From Gammaproteobacteria bacterium (GTDB taxonomy: Bacteria; Pseudomonadota; Gammaproteobacteria; Xanthomonadales; Wenzhouxiangellaceae), in the NCBI GenBank assembly GCA_021772975.1, contig JAJFKY010000016.1, forward strand, positions 248,001 through 312,000: 64,000 nucleotides of DNA, given 5' to 3'. A program made the translations under genes and the position numbers. Below, piece after piece: positions 37,730-48,751 of the stretch. The notes beneath the pieces are model-generated. The model saw only the letters and a list, made by a program, of their open reading frames with translations. It did no database searches and was not told where the DNA came from. Each line of letters begins with the position of its first letter. Position 1 is the stretch's first letter.

Positions 37730-38941
37730 ATGAGCAAGTTTCTGAAGCAACAGGGTTTTGCCACACGTGCGATTCATCACGGTTATGATGCCCAGGCCAA
37801 CCTGGGTGCGCTGAATCCACCGGTCTATCAATCGTCAACATTTGCCTTCGCTAACGCAGAGCAGGGGGGCGCGCGTTTTGCCGGCGAACAGTGCGGTTAT
37901 ATCTATGGCCGCTTGGGCAACCCCACCAATAGTATATTAGAAGCCCGGCTGGCGGAGCTGGAAGGCGCCGAAGCCGGTTTGAGTACCGGTTCCGGCATGG
38001 GCGCGATTACTTCACTGCTGTGGACGCTGTTAGCGCCGGGCGATGAAATTATCGCGGATAAAACCCTGTATGGCTGTACTTTCAGCTTTCTCAATCATGG
38101 TTTGGCCAGGTGTGGTATCCGGGTAACGCATATCGATATGAGTTCCTGTGAAGCATTGCGGCAGGCCATTTCCGGGCGTACCAAAGTGGTTTATTTCGAA
38201 ACCCCGGCCAACCCGAATATGCGCCTGATGGATATCCAGGCGATCAGCGCCATAGCTCATGAACAGCAAGCCTGGGTGGTGGTGGACAATACCTATTGCA
38301 GCCCCTATTTGCAGCGGCCGATTGCTCTCGGCGCGGATTTTGTGGTGCATTCGGCGACCAAATACCTGAATGGTCATGGTGATGTGATCGCCGGCGCTGT
38401 GGTTGGGCCATGCGAGCAGATTGAGCAGGTGCGTATGTTCGGCGTTAAAGATATGACTGGCTCGGTATTGTCTGCTCAGGATGCCAACCTGGTGATGCGC
38501 GGGCTGAAAACCCTGGCTATCCGGATGGAAAAGCACACCAGCAATGCTCAGGTTATCGCGGAGTATCTGGCCGGACACCCGCTGGTGGATGTGGTCTATT
38601 ATCCGGGTCTGCCTGCGTTCCCGCAGTATGAGCTGGCCAAGCGGCAGATGACCTTACCCGGCGGGATGCTGGCGTTTGAACTGGCCGGTGGCCAGTCCGC
38701 CGGAATCGCGTTTATGAATAATCTGCAACTCATTCAGCGGGCGGTCAGCCTGGGTGACGCGGAAACACTGGCGGAACATCCGGCCAGCATGACGCATTCC
38801 AGTTATACCCCGGAAGAACGTCAACAGCACTTAATCAGTGAGGGGTTAATCAGATTATCGGCGGGGCTGGAGGATGCTGATGACCTGCTGGCCGATATCG
38901 AACAGGCACTGCATCCGATCGGAATGCGGCTTACAGGCTGA
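37730..38941 (+). CDS. Methionine gamma-lyase
   Basis: A 403-residue PLP-dependent enzyme of the Cys/Met metabolism family, splitting methionine to methanethiol, 2-oxobutyrate and ammonia. Landmarks: YIYGRLGNPT (phosphate-binding), SGMGAITSLLWTLL, TLYGCTFSFLNHGLARCGI, and the PLP lysine in SATKYLNGHGDVIAG. The Cys in LYGC is the residue that distinguishes methionine gamma-lyases from cystathionine gamma-synthases and lyases, which supports the specific call. The ATG at 37730 has GGAGTGGG upstream. It is convergent with hutI and divergent from the Lrp-type gene. Confidence 0.85.
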   Translation: MSKFLKQQGFATRAIHHGYDAQANLGALNPPVYQSSTFAFANAEQGGARFAGEQCGYIYGRLGNPTNSILEARLAELEGAEAGLSTGSGMGAITSLLWTLLAPGDEIIADKTLYGCTFSFLNHGLARCGIRVTHIDMSSCEALRQAISGRTKVVYFETPANPNMRLMDIQAISAIAHEQQAWVVVDNTYCSPYLQRPIALGADFVVHSATKYLNGHGDVIAGAVVGPCEQIEQVRMFGVKDMTGSVLSAQDANLVMRGLKTLAIRMEKHTSNAQVIAEYLAGHPLVDVVYYPGLPAFPQYELAKRQMTLPGGMLAFELAGGQSAGIAFMNNLQLIQRAVSLGDAETLAEHPASMTHSSYTPEERQQHLISEGLIRLSAGLEDADDLLADIEQALHPIGMRLTG

Positions 38942-38951
38942 TATCAGTGAT

Positions 38952-40169
38952 CTACGATTGAGCAGGGATGATCGGGCTGTACGGATTGTGTCCCAGCGCA
39001 TAAACCAAATCCACCGGCTGATCAATATCCCAGCAGGCCAGTTCAGCCTGCTTGCCCACTTCCAGGGTGCCGCATTCATGTTCCGCTCCCAGGGCTTTGG
39101 CAGCGTGGCGGGTGACGCCGAGCAGTGCTTCCAGGGGTGTCATTTGAAACAGTACACAGCCCATGTTCATGGCGGTCAACAGCGATAACAGCGGCGAGGT
39201 GCCCGGGTTGTGATCGGTGGCAATCGCCATTGGCACCTGGTGCTCACGCAGGCTGGCAATTGGTGGCAGCCGGGTTTCGCGCAGGTAATAAAAAGCACCA
39301 GGTAACAAAGTGGCCACGGTGCCGGCCTGCGCCATGGCCTGCACACCGGCCGCATCCAGATACTCCAGATGATCAGCGGACAGGCCACCATAACGGGCTA
39401 CGAGGCTGGCGCCGTGTTGATTGGATAATTGCTCAGCGTGCAGTTTGACCGGCAAATTCAGACGTTGAGCGGTCCGAAACACCTGTTCAATCTGTGCTGT
39501 GCTGAAGCCGATGGATTCACAAAAACCATCCACTGCGTCAATCAGCCCTTCGGCCGCCAGGCTGGGCAGCATGGCGGTGCAGATATGCTCGATATAGCCA
39601 TCCGCATTGTTGCTGAATTCCGGTGGCAGGGCATGCGCGCCCAGGAATGTGCTGTGGGTTTTAATGCCGACGCGCTCAGCAATGGCGCGCGCCACCTGCA
39701 GCATGCGCCGCTCGGTGTCCAGGTTCAGACCATAACCGGATTTGATCTCAATGCGGGTCACGCCTTCAGCGGCCAGCGTGCGGACACGGTTGACGGCGGA
39801 GTCCAGCAGTTCCGCGAAGCTGGCGGCACGGGTGGCCTTGACGGTGCTGTTGATGCCGCCGCCGCGGGCGGCAATCTCGGCATAGCTGATGCCTTCCAGG
39901 CGCTGTGCAAATTCGTCACCGCGATTGCCCGCGTAAACCAGATGAGTATGGCAGTCGATCAGACCCGGCGTGATCCAGTGCCGCCGACAATCGATTTCCA
40001 TTTCAGCAGTGGTCCCGGCCGGCAGATTTTTGTCCGGTCCCAGCCAGGCAATTCTGTGGCGCTGATCAATCAGTAATGCGCCGTCCCGGATAATCCCATA
40101 ATCGCTGTCATCAGTCAGGGTGATGAGGTTGGCATGCCTCAGCAGGCTGGGATAGCGGTTGGATTTCAC
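38952..40169 (-). CDS. hutI: Imidazolonepropionase
   Basis: A 405-residue metal-dependent amidohydrolase that opens imidazolonepropionate to N-formimidoylglutamate, step three of histidine degradation. The metal-binding HxH lies in [50 protein letters not shown] and [11 protein letters not shown] follow in the family order. The length matches. It starts 16 bases after hutG and completes the hutU-hutG-hutI order. Confidence 0.95.
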   Translation of the reverse strand: MKSNRYPSLLRHANLITLTDDSDYGIIRDGALLIDQRHRIAWLGPDKNLPAGTTAEMEIDCRRHWITPGLIDCHTHLVYAGNRGDEFAQRLEGISYAEIAARGGGINSTVKATRAASFAELLDSAVNRVRTLAAEGVTRIEIKSGYGLNLDTERRMLQVARAIAERVGIKTHSTFLGAHALPPEFSNNADGYIEHICTAMLPSLAAEGLIDAVDGFCESIGFSTAQIEQVFRTAQRLNLPVKLHAEQLSNQHGASLVARYGGLSADHLEYLDAAGVQAMAQAGTVATLLPGAFYYLRETRLPPIASLREHQVPMAIATDHNPGTSPLLSLLTAMNMGCVLFQMTPLEALLGVTRHAAKALGAEHECGTLEVGKQAELACWDIDQPVDLVYALGHNPYSPIIPAQS

Positions 40170-40185
40170 GGAATAACTGCTTGCT

Positions 40186-41184
40186 TCAGGCTTGCTGTCG
40201 GCTCAGCATTCGCGCCAGCAGGCGCGCGGCGATGCGGGCAGTGCGTGAATCAATATCAAAGCGCGGGTTCATTTCCGCGATATCCGCCAGCGCCACCTTG
40301 CCTGACTGCAGCACGGCATCCAGTAACGGTTCAATCACGCTCAGTTCCACACCACGCGCGGCGGGGGCGCTGACACCGGGGGCAATATGCGCAGGCAGCA
40401 CATCCAGGCAAAAGGATAGATACAGATAATCCTTATCCCGGATAAACTCACTGACAGCATGCAGGGCCATATCCAGGCGTGATGGCGCCAGCTGCTCATC
40501 GCTCAGCCAGCGCACCCGGCGTACTCTGGCGGTATCAAATAGCAGCGGCGTGTTAGCGAACTCACTGATGCCCAGGCACAGGTAATCAAATGGCCAGATA
40601 TGCTCGTCACATTGCCGGGCAATCTGTTCAAACGGCGTGCCGGAACTGGGTTGCGGGTCGCGGCGCAGGTCAAAATGCGCGTCAAAATTGATGATGCCGA
40701 TCGAGGGCATCGCCTCGCCACGTTGCTGCAGATGCTGCGCCAGACCACTGAATGACCCGAATGCCACATCGTGTCCGCCACCCAGCACCAGCGGGAAGGC
40801 GCGCTGGTTTAAACAGTGCGCCACTGCACTTGCCAGTTGTGCCTGCGCCTGTTCCATGGTTAATCTGTCCGGCCGGGTATCGATATTGCCCAGGTCTATC
40901 ACAGCGCTGGGCGGGCGGGGCAGATTGGCCAGTGCAGCGCGGATCGCGCGTGGTCCTTCAGCGGCGCCGGTGCGTCCCTGATTACGCGCCACCCCTTCAT
41001 CACAGGCATAACCCAGCAGCGCCACTTTACTGGCTAAATCATCGCCGCCGAGGTCGCTGATGTCCTGCAATTCCGGATCAAGACAAGCCACCACCTGATG
41101 CCAGCGCAAACTGCCATCGGCATCGACCCGGCCCTGCCAGGGAGAGGGGGTTTTAGAGTGTGATGTCTGGTTCTTCATTAACAT
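40186..41184 (-). CDS. hutG: Formimidoylglutamase
   Basis: A 332-residue arginase-fold binuclear manganese enzyme that converts N-formimidoylglutamate to glutamate and formamide. Metal motifs: [23 protein letters not shown] and [18 protein letters not shown]. The start ATG (41184) has AGAGGA upstream, and the first codons read [14 protein letters not shown] partial copy of this 5' end lies further upstream in the hutU-hutG spacer. Finding the arginase-type HutG means this organism uses the one-step route from formimidoylglutamate, not HutF plus HutG deformylase. Confidence 0.93.
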   Translation of the reverse strand: MLMKNQTSHSKTPSPWQGRVDADGSLRWHQVVACLDPELQDISDLGGDDLASKVALLGYACDEGVARNQGRTGAAEGPRAIRAALANLPRPPSAVIDLGNIDTRPDRLTMEQAQAQLASAVAHCLNQRAFPLVLGGGHDVAFGSFSGLAQHLQQRGEAMPSIGIINFDAHFDLRRDPQPSSGTPFEQIARQCDEHIWPFDYLCLGISEFANTPLLFDTARVRRVRWLSDEQLAPSRLDMALHAVSEFIRDKDYLYLSFCLDVLPAHIAPGVSAPAARGVELSVIEPLLDAVLQSGKVALADIAEMNPRFDIDSRTARIAARLLARMLSRQQA

Positions 41185-41518
41185 ACTTGATCCTCTGACT
41201 ATATTGGTATTGTGTCAGTTATTTTTTTCCAGGTCATTCCCGCGCCGGCGGGAAGCCATGTCTCAAAGCTTTTCGGCAAGCTGTTTAATGACAAAAAAAA
41301 CAAAAACCATTTATGCCACTATTTTTGATTTATCCAGGTTAAGCTTCGCAGGCACCGGGTATCGGTCAGTTCTCGATCATGCGGAAGATGGATTCCCGCC
41401 CCGGTCCGCACTCGGGGCAGGCTCTGCGCGGGAATGACGGATGGCAGGGACCGCTAACCGCTTAATCCGCTGATTGTATGCTTCATCCTACAGCTTAGTC
41501 GAGTATAGGCAGGTCTAT
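41111..41518. repeat. Copy 1 of a duplicated hutG-5'/spacer/hutU-3' unit
   Basis: Starting within the 5' end of hutG, this segment runs through its ribosome binding site, a block with CATTCCCGCGCCGGCGGGAA (41235-41254) and a further GC-rich hairpin, to a remnant of the hutU 3' end. It matches copy 2 (41590-41972) closely along its length. The GC-rich part near 41392-41437 contains an extra 25-base segment absent in copy 2 but present in copy 3. Confidence 0.8.
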
Positions 41519-41666
41519 CACCGCACTGGATGGCCGGGGCAGGTTGGCCAGGGCGGTACGAACCGCACGCGGACCTTCGGCAGCGTAGGCTGCCATCAGC
41601 ATCAACACGGCCCTGCCAGGGAGAGGGGGTTTTAGAGTGTTGTGATGTCTGGTTTTTCATTAACAT
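41495..41666 (-). pseudogene. Chimeric hutG fragment ending in hutU-derived codons
   Basis: The minus strand starts [20 protein letters not shown] and continues DADGSLR exactly as HutG, with one extra Gln. It then jumps, with a frame shift, to [20 protein letters not shown] and AVID, a later part of HutG (about 50 codons are deleted). It finally joins LPILD and a stop (41495-41497), which is the C-terminus of HutU (DLPMLD). It is a recombination product and not a working gene. Confidence 0.8.
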
Positions 41667-41972
41667 ACATGATCCTCTGACTATATTGGTATTGTGTCAG
41701 TTATTTTTTCCAGGTCATTCCCGCGCCGGCGGGAAGCCATGTCTCAAAGCTTTTCGGCAAGCTGTTTAATGACAAAAAAACAAAAACCATTTATGCCACT
41801 ATTTTTGATTTATCCAGGTTAAGCTTCGCAGGCACCGGGTATCGGTCAGTTCTCGATCATGCTTAAGATGGATTCCCGCCGGCGCGGGAATGACGGATGG
41901 CAAGGACCGCTAATCGGTTAATCCGCTGATTGTATGATTCATCCTACAGCTTAGTAGAGCACAGGCAGGTCA
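41590..41972. repeat. Copy 2 of the hutG-5'/spacer/hutU-3' unit
   Basis: Matches copy 1 (41111-41518) nearly base for base, including the hutG ribosome binding site and start codon, the CATTCCCGCGCCGGCGGGAA block, and a further remnant of the hutU end at 41951-41974 (reading DLPVLY and stop). The long GC-rich hairpin is shorter than in copies 1 and 3. Confidence 0.8.
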
Positions 41973-41977
41973 AAATG

Positions 41978-42148
41978 GTGCAGGCAATGGGTATCGGTCA
42001 GTTTCCGGTCATGCGGAAGATGGATTCCCGCCCCGGTCCGCACTCGGGGCAGGCTCTGCGCGGGAATGACGGATGGCAGGGACCGCTAATCGGTTAACTG
42101 ATCGGCTGTATGCTTCATCCTACAGCTTAATCGAGCATAGGCAGATCA
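41978..42148. repeat. Copy 3 (partial) of the unit, joined to the intact hutU end
   Basis: Matches the second half of copy 1 (from about 41348) to the hutU terminal codons. This copy contains the authentic hutU stop codon (42127-42129). It has the longer GC-rich hairpin region, with GCACTCGGGGCAGGCTCTG inside inverted GGGAAT-type arms. Confidence 0.75.
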
Positions 42149-43815
42149 AGGTCGTTTTGTTGAGCGGTCTGTTTGGCCAACTCATAACCCGCATCGGCAT
42201 GCCGCATAACCCCCGTGCCCGGGTCGTTGAACAGCACCCGTTCCAGTCGTTGCGCGGCGGCATCGCTGCCATCCGCCACGATTACTACCCCCGCATGCTG
42301 AGAATAACCCATGCCTACGCCACCACCGTGATGAAAAGACACCCAGGTCGCGCCACCGGCGGTATTCAAGAGCGCATTCAATAATGGCCAATCAGAGATG
42401 GCATCCGAGCCATCCAGCATCGCTTCGGTTTCGCGGTTGGGAGAGGCCACCGAACCGGTATCCAGGTGATCGCGGCCAATCACAATCGGCGCTTTCAGTT
42501 CACCGGTTTTGACCATCTCGTTAAACGCCAGGCCCGCCAGGTGCCGTTCGCCCAGCCCCAGCCAGCAGATCCGTGCCGGCAGGCCCTGAAAGGCAATCCG
42601 TTCGGCGGCCATATCCAGCCAGCGATGCAGGCTTTCGTGCTGTGGAAATAACTCTTTAAGTTTGGCGTCGGTCTTGTGGATATCTTCGGGATCACCGGAT
42701 AAGGCCACCCAGCGGAACGGTCCTTTGCCTTCGCAGAACAATGGCCGGATATAAGCCGGCACAAAACCGGGGAAATCAAAGGCATTCTCAACGCCCTTAT
42801 CAAAGGCCACCTGACGGATGTTGTTGCCGTAATCGACGGTGGGAATATCCATCGCATGGAAATCCAGCATGGCCTGGACATGCACCGCGCACGACTCAGC
42901 CGCCGCCTCCGCTAAGGTCTTGAACTGATCCGGATCATCCTGGGCCGCCTTCCATTGCTCCACCGTCCATTGTTGCGGCAGATAGCCATTTACCAGATCA
43001 TGCGCCGAGGTCTGATCGGTCACCAGGTCTGGCTTGATCTCGCCGTTTCCGGCACGCCTGACCAGTTCTGGAAAAATGTCCGCGGCATTGCCCAGCAAAC
43101 CGATCGAACGGGCCTGACCAGCCTCGCAATAGTGCTTGATGCGCGCCAGTGCATCATCCAGATCATCCGCCTGCTCGTCCAGATAACGGGTGCGCAAACG
43201 GAACTCGATGCGGGTTTGCTGGCATTCCACATTCAGCGAGCAGGCGCCGGCAAAACTGGCCGCCAGCGGCTGCGCGCCACCCATGCCGCCCAGCCCGGCG
43301 GTCAAAATCCAGCGTCCACCCCAGTCACCGCCAAAATGCTGACGCCCGGCTTCAGCAAAGGTCTCATAAGTGCCCTGCACAATGCCCTGGCTGGCAATGT
43401 AAATCCAACTGCCGGCGGTCATCTGGCCGTACATCATCAGGCCTTTGCGATCCAGCTCGTTGAAGTGCTCCCAGGTCGCCCAGGCCGGTACCAGGTTGGA
43501 GTTGGCGATCAACACCCTCGGCGCGTCGCTATGCGTCTTGAACACCCCCACCGGTTTGCCGGACTGTACCAATAAGGTTTCATCCGGCTGCAGGCGCTTG
43601 AGTGTCGCCAGAATCTGATCAAAACAATCCCAGTCCCGCGCCGCCCGGCCAATCCCGCCGTAAACCACCAGCCGCGCGGGGTCTTCGGCGACATCCGGGT
43701 CGAGGTTGTTCTGAATCATCCGGTAAGCGGCTTCGATCTGCCAGTTCTGGCAGTTCAGATCGGAGCCGGTGGGGGCTTTGATGGTGCGGGTCGGGTCGTT
43801 TCTTTTACTGGACAT
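42127..43815 (-). CDS. hutU: Urocanate hydratase
   Basis: A 562-residue NAD-dependent enzyme that converts urocanate to imidazolonepropionate. Diagnostic stretches: [16 protein letters not shown], the NAD-binding [53 protein letters not shown] (with the active-site Cys) and [22 protein letters not shown]. The ATG at 43815 (MSSKRNDP) fits the family N-terminus. The longer frame adds 34 unrelated residues. It is the first gene of hutU-hutG-hutI. HutH, the first enzyme of the pathway, is not in the window. Confidence 0.93.
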   Translation of the reverse strand: MSSKRNDPTRTIKAPTGSDLNCQNWQIEAAYRMIQNNLDPDVAEDPARLVVYGGIGRAARDWDCFDQILATLKRLQPDETLLVQSGKPVGVFKTHSDAPRVLIANSNLVPAWATWEHFNELDRKGLMMYGQMTAGSWIYIASQGIVQGTYETFAEAGRQHFGGDWGGRWILTAGLGGMGGAQPLAASFAGACSLNVECQQTRIEFRLRTRYLDEQADDLDDALARIKHYCEAGQARSIGLLGNAADIFPELVRRAGNGEIKPDLVTDQTSAHDLVNGYLPQQWTVEQWKAAQDDPDQFKTLAEAAAESCAVHVQAMLDFHAMDIPTVDYGNNIRQVAFDKGVENAFDFPGFVPAYIRPLFCEGKGPFRWVALSGDPEDIHKTDAKLKELFPQHESLHRWLDMAAERIAFQGLPARICWLGLGERHLAGLAFNEMVKTGELKAPIVIGRDHLDTGSVASPNRETEAMLDGSDAISDWPLLNALLNTAGGATWVSFHHGGGVGMGYSQHAGVVIVADGSDAAAQRLERVLFNDPGTGVMRHADAGYELAKQTAQQNDLDLPMLD

Positions 43816-43994
43816 AGTTTCTATCAATGATTGACTCAATACACCCGTCATTATCCCACTTTTGACGCAGTGTGTAATGGTGCGGCCTGAAGTTCCGCCA
43901 TTTAAAACAGTGCGCATAGTTGAATGATTTGCCGCTGTCCAAATGGGGCTGGGTATAGTGTGCTATTGCTGAATCAGCAGTCGGCTTTGGAATA

Positions 43995-44711
43995 TTAATC
44001 GCTGGCGGATTCTTTTTCCTCAATGCCCGGGAGCCACTTATGCCGCTGCAAGAGAAGTTTTTCGCCAGTGCTCCCATATAGCACAAGTTTATCGTCAACA
44101 AATTTATAACCGGTTATCGCTTCAGGTATAAAAAGGGAGTGTTGATTTTCAAGGGATTGGCGTTCAGCAATGCAGGAATTGGTTTTGCGATACTGGGTTT
44201 CCAAGGCAACGCATTCCGAGCGACTTAAGTTGTAATGTTGGCATTGCCATTGAACTTCATCAGGTTCCAGAAATGAGTAACAACTCTCCGCCGTTACGAT
44301 CGCACACGAGAACCCAGCGCTAATCCCTGTCAATACACCAGGTTCAGGCGAGGTGAAACACTGAATATGCATCTCGTTAGAGATGCAAGCCTTGAACAGG
44401 AAACCGTACTCATCGTAGTACTCATTTGCCCGATCAGACCTGATTGACACTTGAGCCAGACCGCAATCACTGAGCTCGGTATAGGTTTGTTCCGAATGGA
44501 TACCGGTGATTCGCCAGTCACCCAGCAACTCAAGGGGTGCCTCGTTGCTATCAGCTGTATAACCAGCGATCGAAATCACACTTAGGACCAGCAGTACATA
44601 CCGATCGCATTGCCCGATCCAGGAAAACAGACTAAATGATATTATTGAGTGCCCTTGCATTACCCCTGACTTTAACGTAATTCGGACGGCATGCAAAGTT
44701 ATTGATAGCAC
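43995..44711 (-). CDS. Hypothetical Cys-rich exported protein
   Basis: A 238-residue open frame with lower GC than its neighbours. I do not recognise a family. The segment RYVLLVLSVISIAGYTADS (about residues 37-55) could be a signal sequence, so a later ATG (44660, MQGHSIISF) is a better start than the first. The mature part would have about nine Cys, suggesting disulfides, and reads GDWRITGIHSEQTYTELSDCG near its start, recalling small lipocalin-like or secreted stress proteins only superficially. It has no clear ribosome binding site. It may be a recently acquired gene or a poorly conserved orphan. Confidence 0.5.
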   Translation of the reverse strand: MLSITLHAVRITLKSGVMQGHSIISFSLFSWIGQCDRYVLLVLSVISIAGYTADSNEAPLELLGDWRITGIHSEQTYTELSDCGLAQVSIRSDRANEYYDEYGFLFKACISNEMHIQCFTSPEPGVLTGISAGFSCAIVTAESCYSFLEPDEVQWQCQHYNLSRSECVALETQYRKTNSCIAERQSLENQHSLFIPEAITGYKFVDDKLVLYGSTGEKLLLQRHKWLPGIEEKESASD

Positions 44712-45039
44712 ACGCGAATAAAGTTTTATAGGAGTTTGGCAGCCAGCCGAGGCACTGTATTTTAATATTAGCGACTTGGGTTTGGTGGCATTTTAATCGG
44801 CATTATTGCTGGCCGGTCATGCCATGCATGGATATGCGGTTGGCTGAGATGGCTGAGTGGACGCTGTGGGTTGTGGTGGTGTTTAGTTTGGATGTCGGCT
44901 TACGGCTGGCGCCTAAGCCGACCTGCCACAATTTCCAGGTTGACCTGCAATTAACACGGAAGTAGGTCGGTTTAGAACCGCAGGTTCGTAAACCGACAAA
45001 ACCCTACCAGCAAAGTCCGGCCAAGCTGGCGACGCAGGA
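44712..45039. other. Spacer with family 2 repeats
   Basis: No gene is supported. Family 2 repeat units lie at 44894-44927 and 44962-44998. The rest is unremarkable and lies past the stop of metH. Confidence 0.55.
44894..44998. repeat. Repeat family 2, inverted pair
   Basis: Unit one reads GTCGGCTTACGGCTGGCGCC and ends CCTAAGCCGACCTGCC (44894-44927). Unit two reads GTAGGTCGGTTTAGAACCGC and ends GTAAACCGACA (44962-44998). The pair is inverted, like the one at 22867-22978, and each unit has internal inverted TCGG.TTA arms. These lie 42 bases past the metH stop codon. Confidence 0.6.
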
Positions 45040-48000
45040 TTATATATTACTGGCCAACCATTGTTCCGCGTCATTTTCAGACCACTGTTTGCGCTGCGCA
45101 TAATCTTTGAGTTGATCTTCGCCCAGCTTGCCCACCACAAAATACCGGCTGTCCGGATGGCTGAAATAATAGCCGCTCACCGATGCCGCTGGCAGCATGG
45201 CCATTGATTCGGTTAATGAAATGCCGATATTTTTCTCGGCGTCCAGCAAATCAAATATTTTCAGTTTCTCGGTGTGATCGGGGCAGGCCGGATAACCGGG
45301 CGCCGGTCGGATGCCATGGTACTGTTCGGCGATCATCTGTTCGTTATCCAGCCCTTCGTTTTTCGCATAGCCCCAGAACTCACGCCGGACTTTCGCGTGC
45401 AGCCATTCAGCCAGGGCTTCAGCCAGGCGGTCGGCCAGGGCTTTGAGCAGGATCGCGTTGTAGTCGTCGTTGGCCCGTTCATAGCGCTGTACATGTGGCT
45501 CGATACCCAGCCCGGTGGTCACCGCAAATAATCCTATCCAGTCATCGATATCATCGTCAGCAGCAATATAATCAGCCAGACTGCGATTGGGGTTGTCGTT
45601 TTGTTTGTCGTTTTGCTGACGCAGGAAGCACAGTGTCGACTGAATCTCTTGCCGTGCTTCGTCGGCGAATAAAATCACATCATCACCATCACGGCGGGCG
45701 GGCAGGATGGCGTAGACGGCTTTGGCGGTCAGCCATTGACCGTTGATGATTTGCTCCAGCATCGCTTTGGCATCGGTCAGCAATTGACGGGCCGGCTCGC
45801 CTTTGTCCGGATCATCCAGTATGTCCGGATACTTGCCGGTCATTTCCCAGCTGGCGAAAAACGGCCCCCAGTCGATATAGTCGATCAATTCGCTAAGTGG
45901 AATATCATTCAGCACCTGCACGCCGGTGTTTGCCGGTTTTCGCGGCGGGTAATTTTTCCAGTCCAGCTGGGGGGCATTGGTGCGTGCCTGTGCCAGGCCC
46001 AGCAGCGACTTGCGCTTGCCTTTATTGGCATGCTGTTCACGGACGCGCTGATATTCCTCGGCGATGTCAGCGACGTAGTGATCTTTTTTACTGCTTAATA
46101 ATTTCTGCGCCACGCCCACCGCGCGCGAGGCGTCTTTAACCCAGATGGTGGGTGATTGATATTCAGGGGCAATTTTTAACGCGGTGTGGACCCGCGAGGT
46201 GGTTGCCCCGCCAATTAATAAGGGCAGGTTTAATCCCTGGTCCTGCATACCGTTGGCTACCTTGGTCATTTCGCGCAGCGATGGCGTGATCAAACCCGAC
46301 AGCCCGATCAGCGCCACCTGTTCGCTGACCGCGGTATCGATAATTTTCTGCATCGGCACCATCACACCCAGATCAATTACCTCAAAATTATTGCAGGCCA
46401 GCACCACGCCGACGATATTTTTGCCGATATCGTGTACATCGCCTTTCACGGTGGCCATTAATATTTTTGGTTTTTCGGAGCTGGTGCCGGTTTGCCGCTG
46501 ATGCTCTTCAATATACGGAATCAGATGCGCGACGGCCTTTTTCATCACCCGCGCGCTTTTGACCACCTGGGGTAAAAACATTTTGCCGGAGCCGAATAAG
46601 TCCCCGACCACATTCATGCCGTCCATCAGTGGGCCTTCGATCACCTCCAGGGCCTGAACGGCCTGCTGACGGGCCTGTTCGGTATCGGCCTCGATATCAG
46701 TATCGATACCGTGTACCAGCGCGTGGGTCAGGCGGGCATTGATATCCAGCTCGCGCCAGCTGGTGTCATTCAGATTTTGCCGGGTGCCGCGGCTGCCGGC
46801 ATAGTCCTGAGCAACCTCAAGCAAGCGCTCGCCGGCGTCATCAGAGCGGTTTAAAATGACCGCTTCAACCGCGTCGCGCAGCCGGGCGGGAATATCATCG
46901 TAGACCGCCAACTGACCGGCATTGACGATACCCATGTCCATGCCCGCTTGAATGGCATGATACAAAAACACCGAATGCATGGCTTCACGCACCAGGTTGT
47001 TGCCACGGAACGAGAAGGACAGATTGCTGACGCCGCCGGAGATATGCACGGCCGGCATGTTGTTGCGCAGCCAGCGGGTGGCTTCGATAAAATCCAGACC
47101 GTAACGATTGTGCTCGGCAATGCCGGTGGCCACGGCGAAAATATTCGGGTCGAAAATAATGTCTTCAGGAAGCATGCCGACCGTTTCGGTCAGCAGCTGA
47201 TAGGCGCGCTGGCAGATGGCAATGCGGCGCTCCAGATTGTCCGCCTGCCCCTGCTCATCGAAAGCCATCACCACCACGGCGGCACCGTATCGCTGTACAA
47301 TCCTGGCCTGCTGCAGGAATGGCCGTTCACCTTCTTTCAGGCTGATCGAATTGACAATCCCTTTGCCCTGCACGCATTGCAGACCGGCTTCCAGCACGTC
47401 GAAATCGGACGAGTCCAGCATGATCGGGACTTTGGCGATATCCGGTTCCGCGGCGATCAGATTCAGGAATTTCACCATCGCCGCCACCGAATCCAATAGA
47501 CCTTCGTCCATATTGATGTCGATGATCTGCGCGCCGTTTTCGACCTGCTGTCGGGCCACGCTGAGGGCCTGGTCGTAATCGTCTGTTTCGATCAGTTTGC
47601 GGAACATCGCCGAGCCGGTCACATTGGTGCGCTCACCGACGTTGACGAAATTCAGATTCGGCGTCAGCGTTAAGGCTTCCAGACCGGCCAGCCGGGTGTG
47701 GCGTTCAAGCTGTGGAATGGCCCGTGGCGGCAGACCTTCCAGGGCCTGCGCTACCGCTGCGATATGCTCGGGGGTAGTGCCGCAACAGCCGCCGGCCATA
47801 TTCAGCCAGCCGTGTCCGGCAAAGCGCGCCAGCCATTGGCCCATTTCATCCGCTGTTTGATCATAACCACCCAGCTCGTTGGGCAGGCCGGCGTTGGGAT
47901 AAGTGAATACCGGACAGTCGGCGATTTCAGACAATTCCTGTACATAGGGTGCTAACTCCTCCGCACCCAAAGCACAATTCAGTCCCACGGCGAATGGGTT

Positions 48001-48741
48001 GGCATGCCGGATCGAGTGCCAGAAAGCGCCCAGTGTCTGACCGGATAACGTGCGCCCGCTGGCATCGGTGATGGTGCCGGAAATTAACAGCGGCACGCGC
48101 TCGCCACGCTGCTCAAACACATCCAGGCAGGCGGCGATGGCGGCTTTGCAGTTGAGTGTGTCGAAAATGGTTTCGATGATTAAGGCATCAACGCCGCCTT
48201 CAATTAAAGCATGAATGGCTTCCACGTAGGCCGCCCGCAACTCAGCAAAACTGGTATTTCGATAGCCCGGGTTGGTGACGTCAGGCGAGATCGATGCGGT
48301 ACGGTTGGTGGGCCCCAGTGCCCCGAGCACAAAACGCGGACGCTCAGGCGTCTTCAGGGTTTGCTGATCGGCGGCGGTTCTGGCCAGACGGGCGGATTTC
48401 CGGTTCAGCTCGGTAACCAATGACTCCAGGCCATAATCAGCCTGGGAAATCCGATTGGCATTGAAAGTATTGGTTTCAATCAAATCGGCGCCGGCCTCCA
48501 GATAGGCCTGGTGGATGTCCTGAATGATCCGCGGCTGGCTCAGACTCAGCAGGTCATTGTTGCCTTGCAGGTCCAGCGAATGCCCGGCAAAACGTTGTCC
48601 ACGGTAACCGGATTCATCCAGCTCATGCTGCTGCACCATGGTGCCCATGGCGCCATCAATGATCAGAATGCGCTGTGTCAGCGCCGCTTGTAACTGACTG
48701 GCACGCCGTGGATCAAGCCAGGGCAGCTCGTTTGGGGTCAT
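45040..48741 (-). CDS. metH: Cobalamin-dependent methionine synthase
   Basis: A full-length, 1233-residue enzyme transferring a methyl group from methyltetrahydrofolate through cobalamin to homocysteine. Domains in order: homocysteine-binding (about 1-335, [11 protein letters not shown] and zinc Cys in GLNCALG and [10 protein letters not shown]), methyltetrahydrofolate (about 350-640, [11 protein letters not shown]), cobalamin with its ligand in [12 protein letters not shown] (about 745-755), and activation domain (about 920-1233, [35 protein letters not shown]). The start is the ATG at 48741, ten bases after the ArsR-methyltransferase gene. No cobalamin riboswitch is visible, and control is more likely through that regulator. 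Confidence 0.96.
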   Translation of the reverse strand: MTPNELPWLDPRRASQLQAALTQRILIIDGAMGTMVQQHELDESGYRGQRFAGHSLDLQGNNDLLSLSQPRIIQDIHQAYLEAGADLIETNTFNANRISQADYGLESLVTELNRKSARLARTAADQQTLKTPERPRFVLGALGPTNRTASISPDVTNPGYRNTSFAELRAAYVEAIHALIEGGVDALIIETIFDTLNCKAAIAACLDVFEQRGERVPLLISGTITDASGRTLSGQTLGAFWHSIRHANPFAVGLNCALGAEELAPYVQELSEIADCPVFTYPNAGLPNELGGYDQTADEMGQWLARFAGHGWLNMAGGCCGTTPEHIAAVAQALEGLPPRAIPQLERHTRLAGLEALTLTPNLNFVNVGERTNVTGSAMFRKLIETDDYDQALSVARQQVENGAQIIDINMDEGLLDSVAAMVKFLNLIAAEPDIAKVPIMLDSSDFDVLEAGLQCVQGKGIVNSISLKEGERPFLQQARIVQRYGAAVVVMAFDEQGQADNLERRIAICQRAYQLLTETVGMLPEDIIFDPNIFAVATGIAEHNRYGLDFIEATRWLRNNMPAVHISGGVSNLSFSFRGNNLVREAMHSVFLYHAIQAGMDMGIVNAGQLAVYDDIPARLRDAVEAVILNRSDDAGERLLEVAQDYAGSRGTRQNLNDTSWRELDINARLTHALVHGIDTDIEADTEQARQQAVQALEVIEGPLMDGMNVVGDLFGSGKMFLPQVVKSARVMKKAVAHLIPYIEEHQRQTGTSSEKPKILMATVKGDVHDIGKNIVGVVLACNNFEVIDLGVMVPMQKIIDTAVSEQVALIGLSGLITPSLREMTKVANGMQDQGLNLPLLIGGATTSRVHTALKIAPEYQSPTIWVKDASRAVGVAQKLLSSKKDHYVADIAEEYQRVREQHANKGKRKSLLGLAQARTNAPQLDWKNYPPRKPANTGVQVLNDIPLSELIDYIDWGPFFASWEMTGKYPDILDDPDKGEPARQLLTDAKAMLEQIINGQWLTAKAVYAILPARRDGDDVILFADEARQEIQSTLCFLRQQNDKQNDNPNRSLADYIAADDDIDDWIGLFAVTTGLGIEPHVQRYERANDDYNAILLKALADRLAEALAEWLHAKVRREFWGYAKNEGLDNEQMIAEQYHGIRPAPGYPACPDHTEKLKIFDLLDAEKNIGISLTESMAMLPAASVSGYYFSHPDSRYFVVGKLGEDQLKDYAQRKQWSENDAEQWLASNI

Positions 48742-48751
48742 GCTGCTTGGA

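Noticed and set aside
41235-41254. An insertion sequence end in the CATTCCCGCGCCGGCGGGAA block
   Set aside because: There is no transposase and no target duplication around it. It is part of the duplicated hutU-hutG spacer.
42955-43575. A 206-residue plus-strand open frame
   Set aside because: Antisense to hutU, which is unambiguous.
48742-48751. A cobalamin riboswitch before metH
   Set aside because: The gap to the upstream gene is ten bases. I saw no conserved B12-box-like sequence upstream of that gene either.
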